A stretch of 64,000 nt of DNA from Inquilinus ginsengisoli_A (GTDB lineage: Bacteria > Pseudomonadota > Alphaproteobacteria > DSM-16000 > Inquilinaceae): contig NZ_JAVDPW010000015.1 in assembly GCF_031453975.1 (NCBI RefSeq), positions 91,929 to 155,928 on the forward strand, written 5' to 3'. The notes under the pieces are model-generated. The model saw nothing but the letters and a program-made list of their open reading frames with translations, was not told the origin of the DNA and ran no database searches. Below are positions 32,867-43,384 of this stretch, piece after piece; position 1 is the first letter of the stretch, and each line of letters starts with the position of its first letter. The translations under genes and the position numbers were made by a program.

Positions 32867-33350
32867 GGTCAAGACCGGATCCTTAAAACGAGAGAAGGTC
32901 TCCTTTGTCGCGCTTCGGTGATAAGAAGGAATTTCGTGATAATTAGTGAAATTTTATCTTTATATTCGGATGCGCAATAGGAATTGCAATTCTGGACAGA
33001 ATTGGGAATAGTGTCTCTCAGAGTGCGTCGTTTCGTGAGACCCGATATTTTCCTCGCGGAGATACGGCTCCTAATCTGATGTTAAGCAGATCTTTCAGAT
33101 GATTGCTGGATATTTTAATATATAGATTTTTGCAGTAAAAGAGTTATTGCAGATATAGTTTATTTCAAAAGCAATTAATAAAAGGAATGTAAAGTAGATA
33201 ACATCAAACGTTATAGATGAGGTGGTGCAGTTTCACCATCTCGTATTATAGTATTCGAAGAATCGGCGATTCAGATTTTGAATATGCCCGGTCAGATGGT
33301 CGATAAATTCGGATTGCCTCTTCTCAATTTCAGATTATTGGGGGATCGAT
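32867..33350. promoter_or_regulatory. 484-bp AT-rich non-coding leader before the tyrosinase
   Basis: This gap has no credible gene. Its base composition is unlike the rest of the window: 33121-33180 has only 13 G or C in 60 bases. It contains a possible promoter (TTGCAG 33130-33135, 18-base spacer, TATAGT 33154-33159), and a hairpin with stem GAGGTGGTG/CACCATCTC near 33220-33245. A GGGGGA ribosome site precedes the tyrosinase ATG. It could be a silencing/activation region or transferred DNA. Confidence 0.6.
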
Positions 33351-35018
33351 ATGGATAACTCGGGATTCCATTTGTCGCGTCGTGACGTTCTGGTGGCCGC
33401 CGCCGTGACGGCCGGTGCAGCGGCCATTCCGCTCAGGCCATCGCGGGCCGCCGCGAAATTCACCCGCCCCAATGTCACCAGCGAGGCCGGCCAGAAGATG
33501 CTGGCCATCTACGCCAAAGGCGTGGAGGCGATGCTGAAGCTGCCGGCGGACCATCCGCACAACTGGTTCCGCAACGCCTTCGTGCACATGATGGACTGCC
33601 CGCACGGCAACTGGTGGTTCTATGTCTGGCACCGCGGCTACATCGGATATTTCGAGCAGACCATCCGCACCGTGACCAAGGAGGACAGCTTCGTTCTGCC
33701 CTATTGGGACTGGACCCAGCTGCCGCAGATTCCGGACGGGATGTTCGACGACTGCCTGACGCCGTCGAGCGCCCCCTTCCTGCCCTATACCGGCAGCGTG
33801 ACGGCGTTCACCAACTTCATGAAGCCGGCCCTGACGACGTACTGGAGCGGCTTCTCGCCCGCCCAACTCGCGCAACAGGCCAAGCGGGGCTACAAGAAAC
33901 TCGACGATGTCTGGAGCGACATCCTCGGCTATGCCATGTGCGATGGCAATCCGGTGCCGATCTCCCAGAACCAGGCATTCGTCATCACCGGCGGCGCGCG
34001 CTACCTGACGCGCGACAACCCGAAGCTGGACGACAAGACCGCCGCCAATGTCGAGATCGACAAGATCCTCGGGGGGCTGTCGCCCGAGGGGTTCAACGTC
34101 ACCGAGCAGAACGGCGACACCGACGCCGTCAACAGCTTCACCAGCTCGCACACGAAGTCGCATCACGTCCCGCCGCCCGGCAGGACCGTGTTCTCCACGC
34201 TCGAGGGCTTTCCGCACAACAAGGTCCACAACTACATCGGCGGCTACGGCTCCCTTCCGGATTCGGATCTGCAGCCGGGTCCCTTCGGCAACATGACCAA
34301 CAACCTGTCGCCGGTCGACCCGATCTTCTTCCTGCATCACGCCAACATGGACCGGCTGTGGGACGTCTGGACGCGGAAGCAGGTGGCGATGGGCCTGTCG
34401 CCCAACCCGTCGGATGCGGACAAGACGGACTATTTCGGCGAGCCGTTCCTGTTCTTCATCGACGGCAAGGGCGATCCGATCGTCGCCGGCAAGGCCGAGG
34501 ATTATTTCGACAAGGCCGTGTTCGACTACGACTACGAGCCGGGGTCGGGGGAACAGATCATCCCGCAGACGAGCGTGGCGAACGCCGAACCGCTGCCACT
34601 GATCCGCAGCGCCGTGGCCGCCAACATCGCGACGCTCACCGTGCCGCGCGCGGCGGTCCAGGGCCATCTGGCCGCCGGCCAGGCCCGGCTGCTGGTCGCG
34701 GCGGTGACGATGAGCCGGCCGATGGAGCTGGCCGGGCCGCGCGAGTTCGACGTGCTGGTCAACGCGCCCGAGGGCGTCACCCATGTCTCGGCCGACAGCC
34801 CCTATTATGCTGGCACCTTCGCCCTGTTCGGCGCGCCGATGCCGGGCATGCACATGCATGGGGACCTGACCTTCTCGGTGCCGCTGCCGCGGAGGCTGCA
34901 GGCCTTCACCGCCCTCGCCGCGGGGGCGGATGCAAAGCTGCAGATCCGGGTGGTGCCGTCCCATGGCGAAGACAAGCGGGCCGTCGTGCTCAAGGCCGTC
35001 TCGCTGTCCGTGCGGTAG
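33351..35018 (+). CDS. Tyrosinase/polyphenol oxidase with plant-type C-terminal domain
   Basis: A 555-residue type 3 copper enzyme that hydroxylates or oxidises phenols to quinones. It begins with a Tat-type signal (SRRDVLVAAAVTAGAAAIP; Arg10-Arg11). Copper A ligands are expected among His79, His85 and His94 (CPHGNWWFYVWHRGY); copper B among His289, His293 and the His329-His330 pair (FFLHHANMDRLWDVW). The C-terminal 140 residues contain REFDVLVN, resembling the KFDV domain of plant polyphenol oxidases, and a GMHMHG segment. It heads a cluster with a 124-residue secreted protein (4 bp downstream) and a multicopper oxidase. Monophenolase activity cannot be predicted. Confidence 0.92.
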   Translation: MDNSGFHLSRRDVLVAAAVTAGAAAIPLRPSRAAAKFTRPNVTSEAGQKMLAIYAKGVEAMLKLPADHPHNWFRNAFVHMMDCPHGNWWFYVWHRGYIGYFEQTIRTVTKEDSFVLPYWDWTQLPQIPDGMFDDCLTPSSAPFLPYTGSVTAFTNFMKPALTTYWSGFSPAQLAQQAKRGYKKLDDVWSDILGYAMCDGNPVPISQNQAFVITGGARYLTRDNPKLDDKTAANVEIDKILGGLSPEGFNVTEQNGDTDAVNSFTSSHTKSHHVPPPGRTVFSTLEGFPHNKVHNYIGGYGSLPDSDLQPGPFGNMTNNLSPVDPIFFLHHANMDRLWDVWTRKQVAMGLSPNPSDADKTDYFGEPFLFFIDGKGDPIVAGKAEDYFDKAVFDYDYEPGSGEQIIPQTSVANAEPLPLIRSAVAANIATLTVPRAAVQGHLAAGQARLLVAAVTMSRPMELAGPREFDVLVNAPEGVTHVSADSPYYAGTFALFGAPMPGMHMHGDLTFSVPLPRRLQAFTALAAGADAKLQIRVVPSHGEDKRAVVLKAVSLSVR

Positions 35019-35022
35019 GGCG

Positions 35023-35397
35023 ATGCCGCGCTCCGCCGCCGCGGCCCTGCTCGCGATCCTGGTGCTCGGCGGCGGGCACGCGGCGGCGCAGGAGCGGACG
35101 CTGCCCCTGCCGCCGTCGTTCCGGCCGGGCGAGACTGCCTGGATCGAGCTGGAGGTCGGCCCGGTCGGCCGGCGGGAGGTCACCATTGCGACGGCGGCGG
35201 GCCGGATCATCGGCGTGATCTCGCCCTTCGGCCCGCGCGCCGGTGAGACCGCTGGGGTCTACGCGCTGCCCCTGCCGGCGGAGGCGATCGCGGATGGGCA
35301 TGTGACCATCCGGCTGACGATCACCCAGACCGGCGGGGCGGCGCGGGCTCCGACCGAGCAGGAGGTTCCGCGCGTCACGGTGCGCATCGGCCCCTGA
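35023..35397 (+). CDS. Small secreted protein of unknown function, tyrosinase-linked
   Basis: A 124-residue protein with a signal peptide (ALLAILVLGGGHAAAQ, cleavage near residue 22). The mature chain is Pro/Gly/Thr-rich with alternating hydrophobics and looks like a small beta-sandwich. It has no cysteine and only one histidine after the signal, so it is not an obvious copper chaperone of the caddie type. It starts four bases after the tyrosinase stop and precedes the multicopper oxidase by 69 bases. I do not recognise a family; it may be a partner or chaperone of the tyrosinase. Confidence 0.7.
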   Translation: MPRSAAAALLAILVLGGGHAAAQERTLPLPPSFRPGETAWIELEVGPVGRREVTIATAAGRIIGVISPFGPRAGETAGVYALPLPAEAIADGHVTIRLTITQTGGAARAPTEQEVPRVTVRIGP

Positions 35398-35466
35398 CCG
35401 GCCGGCGCGCCCCGTGGGGCGGGATGTTTTGAGATTTCGATATTCGAACAATTTTCGGAGGATGAT

Positions 35467-37497
35467 ATGGCTGTCACGACCAAGATCCCCATCGCACGTC
35501 TTCTGCTCGCCGGGCTGGCCCTGGCCGCCTTCGGCGCGATCCCGGCCTCGGCGCAACAGACCACGGAGCGCCTGATCAGCAACCCCCGGGTGCTGGGCGC
35601 GGGGATCGCACCGGAGAGCCTGACGCCGACGGTGCGGGCGCTGCCGCATGAAAGGGTGCTGGACCTCAACATCGTCTACACGCCGGGAAAGATCTACAAC
35701 CCGGCGACGGGCCGCGAAGACGAGGTGTATCTGCGCAGCTACAACGGCACGGATGTCAATCCGGACACCCCCTACGTCTCGCCGACGATCGAGGCCGTGC
35801 CGGGCGACACGATCCGGGTCAACCTGGACAACCAGTTGCCGGCCGACCCGAGCTGTACGGCCGACGATCACGGTCATAACGGGCCGCATTGCTTCAACGG
35901 CACCAACCTGCACACCCACGGGCTGTGGGTGAACCCGGCGGGCAATGGCGACAACGTGCTGCTGTCGATCAACCCCGGCGTCAAGTTCCAGTACGAATAC
36001 AACATCCCGGGCGACCATCCGGCGGGGACGTTCTGGTACCACACCCACCGCCACGGCTCGACCGCGCTGCAGGTCTCCAGCGGCATGGCCGGGGCGCTGA
36101 TCATCCGCGGCAACCGGCAGCCGACTCCCACGAAGACTGGCGATCTCGACACGCTGCTGGATGGGTTGACGGACCGGGTGCTGGTGTTCCAGCAGATCCA
36201 GTATGCCTGCCGCAACCCGGATGGATCGATCAAGCGAACCAATCCTCCGGAAGACAAGACCTATCGCTGCGACCCCGGCGATGTCGGCAAGATCGAAAAC
36301 TACGACCTGTTCTCCCCGGGGCAATGGCCCGAATCGGGGCGCTACACCTCGATCAACGGCGAGGTCCTGCCGACCTTCAAGGCCACACAGGGGCAGCTCG
36401 AGCGCTGGCGGATGATCCACGGCGGCGTGCGCGACACGATCAGCCTCCGGATCGTGAAGATGAGGCCCACGGCCCGGCTCGCCGCGACATTCAGCGCGGC
36501 GCAGGCCCAGGCCTTCATCCAGGAATCCTGCAGCGACGCGGGCATTACCCATTATCGGGTCGCGGCGGACGGGCTGACCCTGGCGCAGGCGCAGGCCTCG
36601 AACCTCACGGTCTTCCAGCCCGGCTACCGCTGGGATGAGGTGGTGATGTTCCCGGAGGCGGGCCGCTACTGCCTGATCGACGCCTCCTCCCCGGCGGCGG
36701 GGTCGGTCAACGGCGACAGCCCCAACCCGTCGCTGCTCGGCTTCGTCGATGTCGAGCCGGGCACGGCGCCGCCCGCGGACTACACCAACTATGTCAGGGA
36801 CGCCCTGGTGGCCCAGGCCGACGCCAAGATGCCGGATGATGTCAAGGCAACGGTGGTCGCCGATCTCAAGGCCGGCCTCAAGCTGTCCAAGTTCGTCCCC
36901 CATCCGGATATCGCGGACAGCGAGGTCACCGGCCAGCAGGAGCTGACCTTCTTCATCGACACCAGCACCGACGACACCAAGTTCGAGGTGAGCAACACCC
37001 TGGACGAGAAGCAGGCCGAACCCTACGACCCCACGCGGCTGGACCGGGCGCTCAAGCTGGGCGGGGTGGACGAGTGGACGCTGCAATCGCATTTCGTCAG
37101 CCACCCGTTCCACATCCACGTCAATCCGTTCCAGGTCGTCTCGATCATCGATCCCAAGGGCGTCGATGTCAGCGTCCCGGGGGCCATCGACAACAACGGC
37201 GGCCAGCCGGGGGTGGCCGATCCTCAGTATCCTGGCTTGAAGGGCGTCTGGAAGGACACGCTCTGGATCAAGAGTCTGCTGCCGAGCGACCCGAAGGGCC
37301 TCTATACGATCAAGATCCGGACCCGCTATCAGCGTTACATCGGCGAGTTCGTGCTGCACTGCCACATCCTCGATCATGAGGATGGCGGCATGATGCAGAA
37401 CGTCGCGATCGTGCTGCCGGACGGGGATGTCGCCGACGTGGCCGAGGGGGCGTCGCCGCTCCAGCTCCAGGGTGGGCATATGCAGCACATGCCCTGA
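35467..37497 (+). CDS. Multicopper oxidase (laccase-like), secreted
   Basis: A 676-residue protein with a signal peptide (about 30 residues, RLLLAGLALAAFGAIPASAQ). All four copper-binding segments are present: His149/His151 (LHTHG), His192/His194/His196 (WYHTHRHG), His546/His549/His551 (HPFHIH) and HCHILDHEDGGMM with His631, Cys632, His633, His637 and axial Met642. It should oxidise phenols or metal ions with reduction of O2 to water. GGAG precedes ATG 35467. An insertion of about 200 residues between the second and third copper segments makes it longer than a typical 500-residue laccase. It is third in the copper-oxidase cluster and is followed by a strong terminator. Confidence 0.93.
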   Translation: MAVTTKIPIARLLLAGLALAAFGAIPASAQQTTERLISNPRVLGAGIAPESLTPTVRALPHERVLDLNIVYTPGKIYNPATGREDEVYLRSYNGTDVNPDTPYVSPTIEAVPGDTIRVNLDNQLPADPSCTADDHGHNGPHCFNGTNLHTHGLWVNPAGNGDNVLLSINPGVKFQYEYNIPGDHPAGTFWYHTHRHGSTALQVSSGMAGALIIRGNRQPTPTKTGDLDTLLDGLTDRVLVFQQIQYACRNPDGSIKRTNPPEDKTYRCDPGDVGKIENYDLFSPGQWPESGRYTSINGEVLPTFKATQGQLERWRMIHGGVRDTISLRIVKMRPTARLAATFSAAQAQAFIQESCSDAGITHYRVAADGLTLAQAQASNLTVFQPGYRWDEVVMFPEAGRYCLIDASSPAAGSVNGDSPNPSLLGFVDVEPGTAPPADYTNYVRDALVAQADAKMPDDVKATVVADLKAGLKLSKFVPHPDIADSEVTGQQELTFFIDTSTDDTKFEVSNTLDEKQAEPYDPTRLDRALKLGGVDEWTLQSHFVSHPFHIHVNPFQVVSIIDPKGVDVSVPGAIDNNGGQPGVADPQYPGLKGVWKDTLWIKSLLPSDPKGLYTIKIRTRYQRYIGEFVLHCHILDHEDGGMMQNVAIVLPDGDVADVAEGASPLQLQGGHMQHMP

Positions 37498-37556
37498 GCG
37501 AGCCGGGCGGCGTCTTCATCCTCCTTGGGAGGTGAAACGTCTCGCGCAACTGAAGA

Positions 37557-37584
37557 GGAATCGGCGGCTTCGGCCGCCGATTCC
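37557..37584 (+). terminator. Terminator after the multicopper oxidase
   Basis: Perfect 12-bp arms GGAATCGGCGGC and GCCGCCGATTCC enclose the stable tetraloop TTCG, followed by ATTTC. It lies 60 bases after the oxidase stop and separates it from katG. Confidence 0.8.
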
Positions 37585-37686
37585 ATTTCGAGGCGGCGGC
37601 GGTCGAGACCCTGACCACAGGATGTCCGCCGCGTGCCAAAGCGTCGCTATGCCGACCTCTATTCCCCCGCGGGCAAAGGGTCGTAT

Positions 37687-37707
37687 AGTTTAGAACGACT
37701 CAAAACT
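37687..37707 (+). promoter_or_regulatory. Possible katG regulatory inverted repeat
   Basis: AGTTT, eleven bases, AAACT lies about 25-45 bases upstream of the katG start, within an AT-richer patch around TATAGTTTAGAACGA. It could be a promoter or a regulator site (OxyR- or Fur-like), but no full consensus is met. Confidence 0.3.
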
Positions 37708-37729
37708 GAGCAACGCCAACGGAGGGAAC

Positions 37730-39907
<2,178 letters not shown>

Positions 39908-39915
39908 TGTCGGCG

Positions 39916-39948
39916 GCGGATCCCCGGCGGTCGACGCCGGGGATCCGC
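39916..39948. terminator. Hairpin terminator between katG and convergent kinase gene
   Basis: Perfect 14-bp arms GCGGATCCCCGGCG and CGCCGGGGATCCGC flank a five-base loop, eight bases after the katG stop. The convergent histidine kinase ends at 40029. Confidence 0.75.
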
Positions 39949-40028
39949 TCCTGCAGCGTGGCGCCGGCCAGGATGGGCACGAACGGGCGAAAGCGGGCCC
40001 GTTGGCTCTGGAGAAGCTTGGCGCCGCT

Positions 40029-42677
40029 TCAGTCAGCCCGGCCTTCGGCTGCGCCGGGCGCGACCAGGGGCAGGATCACGGTGAAGCGGGTGCCGTGGCC
40101 GGGTGTGGAGTCGACCGTGATCTGCCCGCCCAGGCTCGCGGTCACCAGGTTGTAGACGATGTGCAGGCCCAGGCCGCTGCCCCCCGCCCCCCGCTTGGTG
40201 GTGAAGAACGGGTCGAAGATCCGGCCGATGGTCTCGGGCGGGATGCCGGCCCCGTCATCGGCGAAGCCCAGGATCACCTGGCCCGGCTCCGGCCCCGGCG
40301 CCACAGTCAGCGCCACGGTGCCCGGCGCGCCGGTCGGGAAGGCATGGGCCAGGGCGTTGATCACCAGGTTGGTGACGATCTGCGAGAGGGCGCCCGGGAA
40401 GCTGTCCATGGTGATGCCGGCCGGGCTGCGCAGCGTCACCCGGTGCGGCGTGCGCCGGTAGTTCGGGGCCAGGCTCGTGATCACGCCTTCGAGATAGGTC
40501 GCGAGGTCGAAGGTCCGGCGCTCGGCGCTGGTCTGGTCGACCGCGACCTGCTTGAACTCGCGAATCAGGGCGGCCGCGCGCTCCAGGTTCGACAGCAGCA
40601 GTCGCGACACCTCGCCGGCGCGGTCGACGAAGCGCTCCAGCTCCGAGCGCCGGATCTGGCCACCGGCCACGATCTCGGCGAAGGCGCGGGCCCGTTCCTC
40701 AAGATGCGACGCCGCGCTCAGGGCGGTCCCCACCGGCGTGTTGATCTCATGGGCCACGCCGGCCACCAGCTGCGCCAGCGACGCCATCTTCTCGGCCTGC
40801 ACCAGGTCGGCCTGGGTCCGGCGCAGGTCGGCGACGGTGCCCTGCAGCTCCTCGGCGACCCGGGCGTACTGCGCCGTCCGGTCCTCGACCCGGCGCTCCA
40901 GGTCGGCGGCGCTGCGCCGCAGCTCCTCATCCATCCGGCCACGCTCGATCGCGGCGCCGATCAGGCTGGCCGCCGATTTCAGCACGTCGATCTCATCGGC
41001 GCGCCACGACCGCTCTTCCTCGCGGATGTCGTCGAACCCCATGGTGCCCCACCAGCGCCCGCCGAACAGGATCGGCACCTTGAGGTTCGAACGCACGCCC
41101 TGGCGCCGCAGCTCCCTCTGCTCCAGCTCGCTGCCGAGATTCCAGCCGCTCAGCGCGGCCATGCCGGTCATGCGCTCGTCGATCAGCGCCTGCAGCACAG
41201 CTGGGTCGTCGGGCAGCGGATGGTCATGCATCTGCGGGTCGTCGATCAGCGCCGGCACGCCCTCGGCCACCCATTCATAGCTGTAGCGGCTGGTCAGGCG
41301 ACCGCCCGGCAGGTCCTGGACCTCGAAGATATAGGTCCGGTCGGTGCCGGTGGCGCGGCCCAGCCGGGCCAGCATCTCCTGGATGCCGGCGCGCCAGGTG
41401 CTGCGCCCGATGATCTGGGTCGCGGCATAGCCGATCGCGTCCAGCATGGCGGTGCGGCGGGCGTCGTCCGCCAGCGTCGCGGCCAGCCGCCTCTCGCTGT
41501 CGCCCAGCGCCGCCTCGCGCCGCTTGATGTCGGTGATGTCGACATGGATGCCGACGATGCCGCCCTCATGGGTCGGGCGCTCGGTCATGCGCACCCAGCG
41601 GCCATCCGCCAGTGGCAGGTCCAGCGGCGCCGAGTCGCCGCGATGGTGCCGCAGCCGCCGCCGCATCCAGTCGACCACGTTGTCCGCATCGGCATAGAGG
41701 CCGCGGGCGATGGCGGTCTCGACCAGCGTGCGGAAGGCGGTGCCGGCCGCGATCTCGCCGTCGCCGATCCCGTACAGCCGGCGATAGGCGCTGTTCGACA
41801 GCACCAGCCGGTCCTCGGCGTCGAACAGCACGAAGCCGTCATGGATCGACTCGATGGCGTCGGTCATCCGCAGGCGCAGCCCGTCCAGCTCGGCCTGGGC
41901 ATCGATGCGGACGGTCACGTCCTGCCAGATCATCACCACGCCGCCATCGTCCTGGCGCCGCTCCTCGTATTGCAGCCAGCGCCCGTCACGGTCGCGCAGC
42001 ACCGCCGGTTCGCGCGGGGCCGCGTCCGGCTGGGGCATGGCCAGCAGCCGCTCGGCCCGCGCCGCCTCCCCCGGGGCCAGGACGGAATCGGCCAGCAGCC
42101 GGATGTGGTCGCCCCGGGTGCTGCCGGACCGGAACTGCCCCACCAGCGCCGGGAACAGCACGCTGGCGGCGCGATTGGCGGTCTGGAACGTGCCGTCGCC
42201 GGCATAGCGGATCAGGCCGACATCGACCGCGGTGATCGCCTCTTTCATCGCGCCGCTGTCATGGCGCGACGTCACGTCGGTGAAGATCTTGAGCAGCCGG
42301 CCGTCGGCCAGGCGCCTGACCTCGAGCGACAGCCACCGCCCATCCTTGCACTGCCGGGTGTAAGAGCTAGGCGGGTTGCGGTGGCGCTCCAGCGCGGCGG
42401 CGACGTGGCGGTCGATGAAGGGGCGTTCGGCCGGCTCCAGATGGGTCTCGAAGAAGCGGCGCACCGTCTCCTTCAAGGGCAGGCCCGGGCGCAGCAGATC
42501 GGCTTCCTCGGGAAACAGCGTCAGATAGGTGTCGTTCCAGGCCAGGAGGCGGTCCTCGGCATCGAGCACGCAGATGCCGGCGCCGAGCACGGCGGCAATG
42601 GCATCGAGCACCGGATCCAGGGCGGGGTTCGGCGCCTGTGTTCCCGATCGGCTGGCCGCGGTCAAGCTTGTTCCCAT
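40029..42677 (-). CDS. Multi-PAS/GAF sensor histidine kinase
   Basis: An 882-residue kinase with no transmembrane segment. Three PAS domains occupy roughly residues 22-137, 145-265 and 275-390, a GAF domain about 400-575, a coiled coil about 575-630, then HisKA with phospho-acceptor His643 (AGVAHEINTPVG) and a HATPase with NLVINALAHAF, DDGAGIPPE and GSGLGLHIVYNLV. It ends without a receiver. Convergent with katG; divergent from the small secreted protein at 42862, whose promoter holds the GATAC element. It may feed the response regulator at 43385, but the hybrid kinase at 44129 is a closer partner. Confidence 0.92.
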   Translation of the reverse strand: MGTSLTAASRSGTQAPNPALDPVLDAIAAVLGAGICVLDAEDRLLAWNDTYLTLFPEEADLLRPGLPLKETVRRFFETHLEPAERPFIDRHVAAALERHRNPPSSYTRQCKDGRWLSLEVRRLADGRLLKIFTDVTSRHDSGAMKEAITAVDVGLIRYAGDGTFQTANRAASVLFPALVGQFRSGSTRGDHIRLLADSVLAPGEAARAERLLAMPQPDAAPREPAVLRDRDGRWLQYEERRQDDGGVVMIWQDVTVRIDAQAELDGLRLRMTDAIESIHDGFVLFDAEDRLVLSNSAYRRLYGIGDGEIAAGTAFRTLVETAIARGLYADADNVVDWMRRRLRHHRGDSAPLDLPLADGRWVRMTERPTHEGGIVGIHVDITDIKRREAALGDSERRLAATLADDARRTAMLDAIGYAATQIIGRSTWRAGIQEMLARLGRATGTDRTYIFEVQDLPGGRLTSRYSYEWVAEGVPALIDDPQMHDHPLPDDPAVLQALIDERMTGMAALSGWNLGSELEQRELRRQGVRSNLKVPILFGGRWWGTMGFDDIREEERSWRADEIDVLKSAASLIGAAIERGRMDEELRRSAADLERRVEDRTAQYARVAEELQGTVADLRRTQADLVQAEKMASLAQLVAGVAHEINTPVGTALSAASHLEERARAFAEIVAGGQIRRSELERFVDRAGEVSRLLLSNLERAAALIREFKQVAVDQTSAERRTFDLATYLEGVITSLAPNYRRTPHRVTLRSPAGITMDSFPGALSQIVTNLVINALAHAFPTGAPGTVALTVAPGPEPGQVILGFADDGAGIPPETIGRIFDPFFTTKRGAGGSGLGLHIVYNLVTASLGGQITVDSTPGHGTRFTVILPLVAPGAAEGRAD

Positions 42678-42747
42678 CCCTCCGCCCGCGCCGTCGATCC
42701 GATCGGGGCGACACGATTATGGCCGCGGGGCGATCCGCCCCCCTGAC

Positions 42748-42800
42748 GCGATACAGACGATACCAAAAACCCGGCGCCGCGACATGAGCCTGATACCGGG
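42748..42800 (+). promoter_or_regulatory. GATAC promoter element, copy A
   Basis: GCGATACAGACGATAC (42748-42763) is followed by GCGACAT (42779-42785) and GATACCGG (42792-42799). The same parts at the same spacing occur at 46600-46651 before the RTX gene. The distance from the first base to the downstream start codon is 114 bases here and 113 there. The paired GATAC boxes nine bases apart suggest direct-repeat binding by an OmpR-type regulator. Confidence 0.75.
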
Positions 42801-42861
42801 GTGGCAGATCATCTCGTCATCGGCCGGTCGGTCCGGTGCCGATCAAACAGGGAGCATCCTC

Positions 42862-43248
42862 ATGTTTCGCAACATCTTCACCAGCATGGCCCTGGCCGTC
42901 ACGATCCTGCTGGGCGCGATCCTGGCGTCCCCGCACCTCGCGATGGCCCAGGGCGCGGTGACCGGGACCTACAGCGTCGCCGGCACCAACCCGACCGGCA
43001 GCCACTATGCCGGCACCGCCGTGGTCGAAGCGACCGGGGACACCTATGTCGTGACCTGGACGGTGGCCGGCGACACCTCGGTCGGCCGCGGCGTCTTCCT
43101 CGGCACCACCCTGGCGGTCGGCGGCATCCTCGGCAAGGGCGGCTTCGTCTTCGCCATGTCGCCGAAGGGCGCCAATCTCGAAGGCATCTGGGCCGACATG
43201 GAGAATGGCACGAAGCTGGGCGGCGAGATCTGGACCCGCATCAAGTAG
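42862..43248 (+). CDS. Small secreted protein of unknown function
   Basis: A 128-residue protein with a clear signal peptide (FTSMALAVTILLGAILASPHLAMAQ, cleavage near residue 30). The mature part is a Gly/Thr-rich beta protein with GTYSVAGTNPTGSHYAGTAVVE, a GDTYVVTWTVAGDT strand pair and a closing EGIWADM. It resembles small lipocalin-like or fibronectin-type secreted proteins, but I cannot name a family. GGGAG precedes ATG 42862. The shared GATAC element upstream suggests it is coregulated with the RTX protein. Confidence 0.75.
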   Translation: MFRNIFTSMALAVTILLGAILASPHLAMAQGAVTGTYSVAGTNPTGSHYAGTAVVEATGDTYVVTWTVAGDTSVGRGVFLGTTLAVGGILGKGGFVFAMSPKGANLEGIWADMENGTKLGGEIWTRIK

Positions 43249-43278
43249 GCGATGGCCGGTGATCGCCGAATTGCTATC

Positions 43279-43304
43279 CCGCACAGCGCCTCGGCGCTGT
43301 GCGG
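43279..43304. terminator. Hairpin after the small secreted protein gene
   Basis: Perfect 12-bp arms CCGCACAGCGCC and GGCGCTGTGCGG separated by two bases, 30 bases after the stop at 43248. It probably isolates the secreted-protein gene from the response-regulator gene. No T-run is present. Confidence 0.65.
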
Positions 43305-43384
43305 CGCCGCGAGACATGGCATACTGGGCAATGCTGGGCCCGTCCGGAATGGCTCTTGGCCGCGCCCTGCCAGAGATCGAGCGG

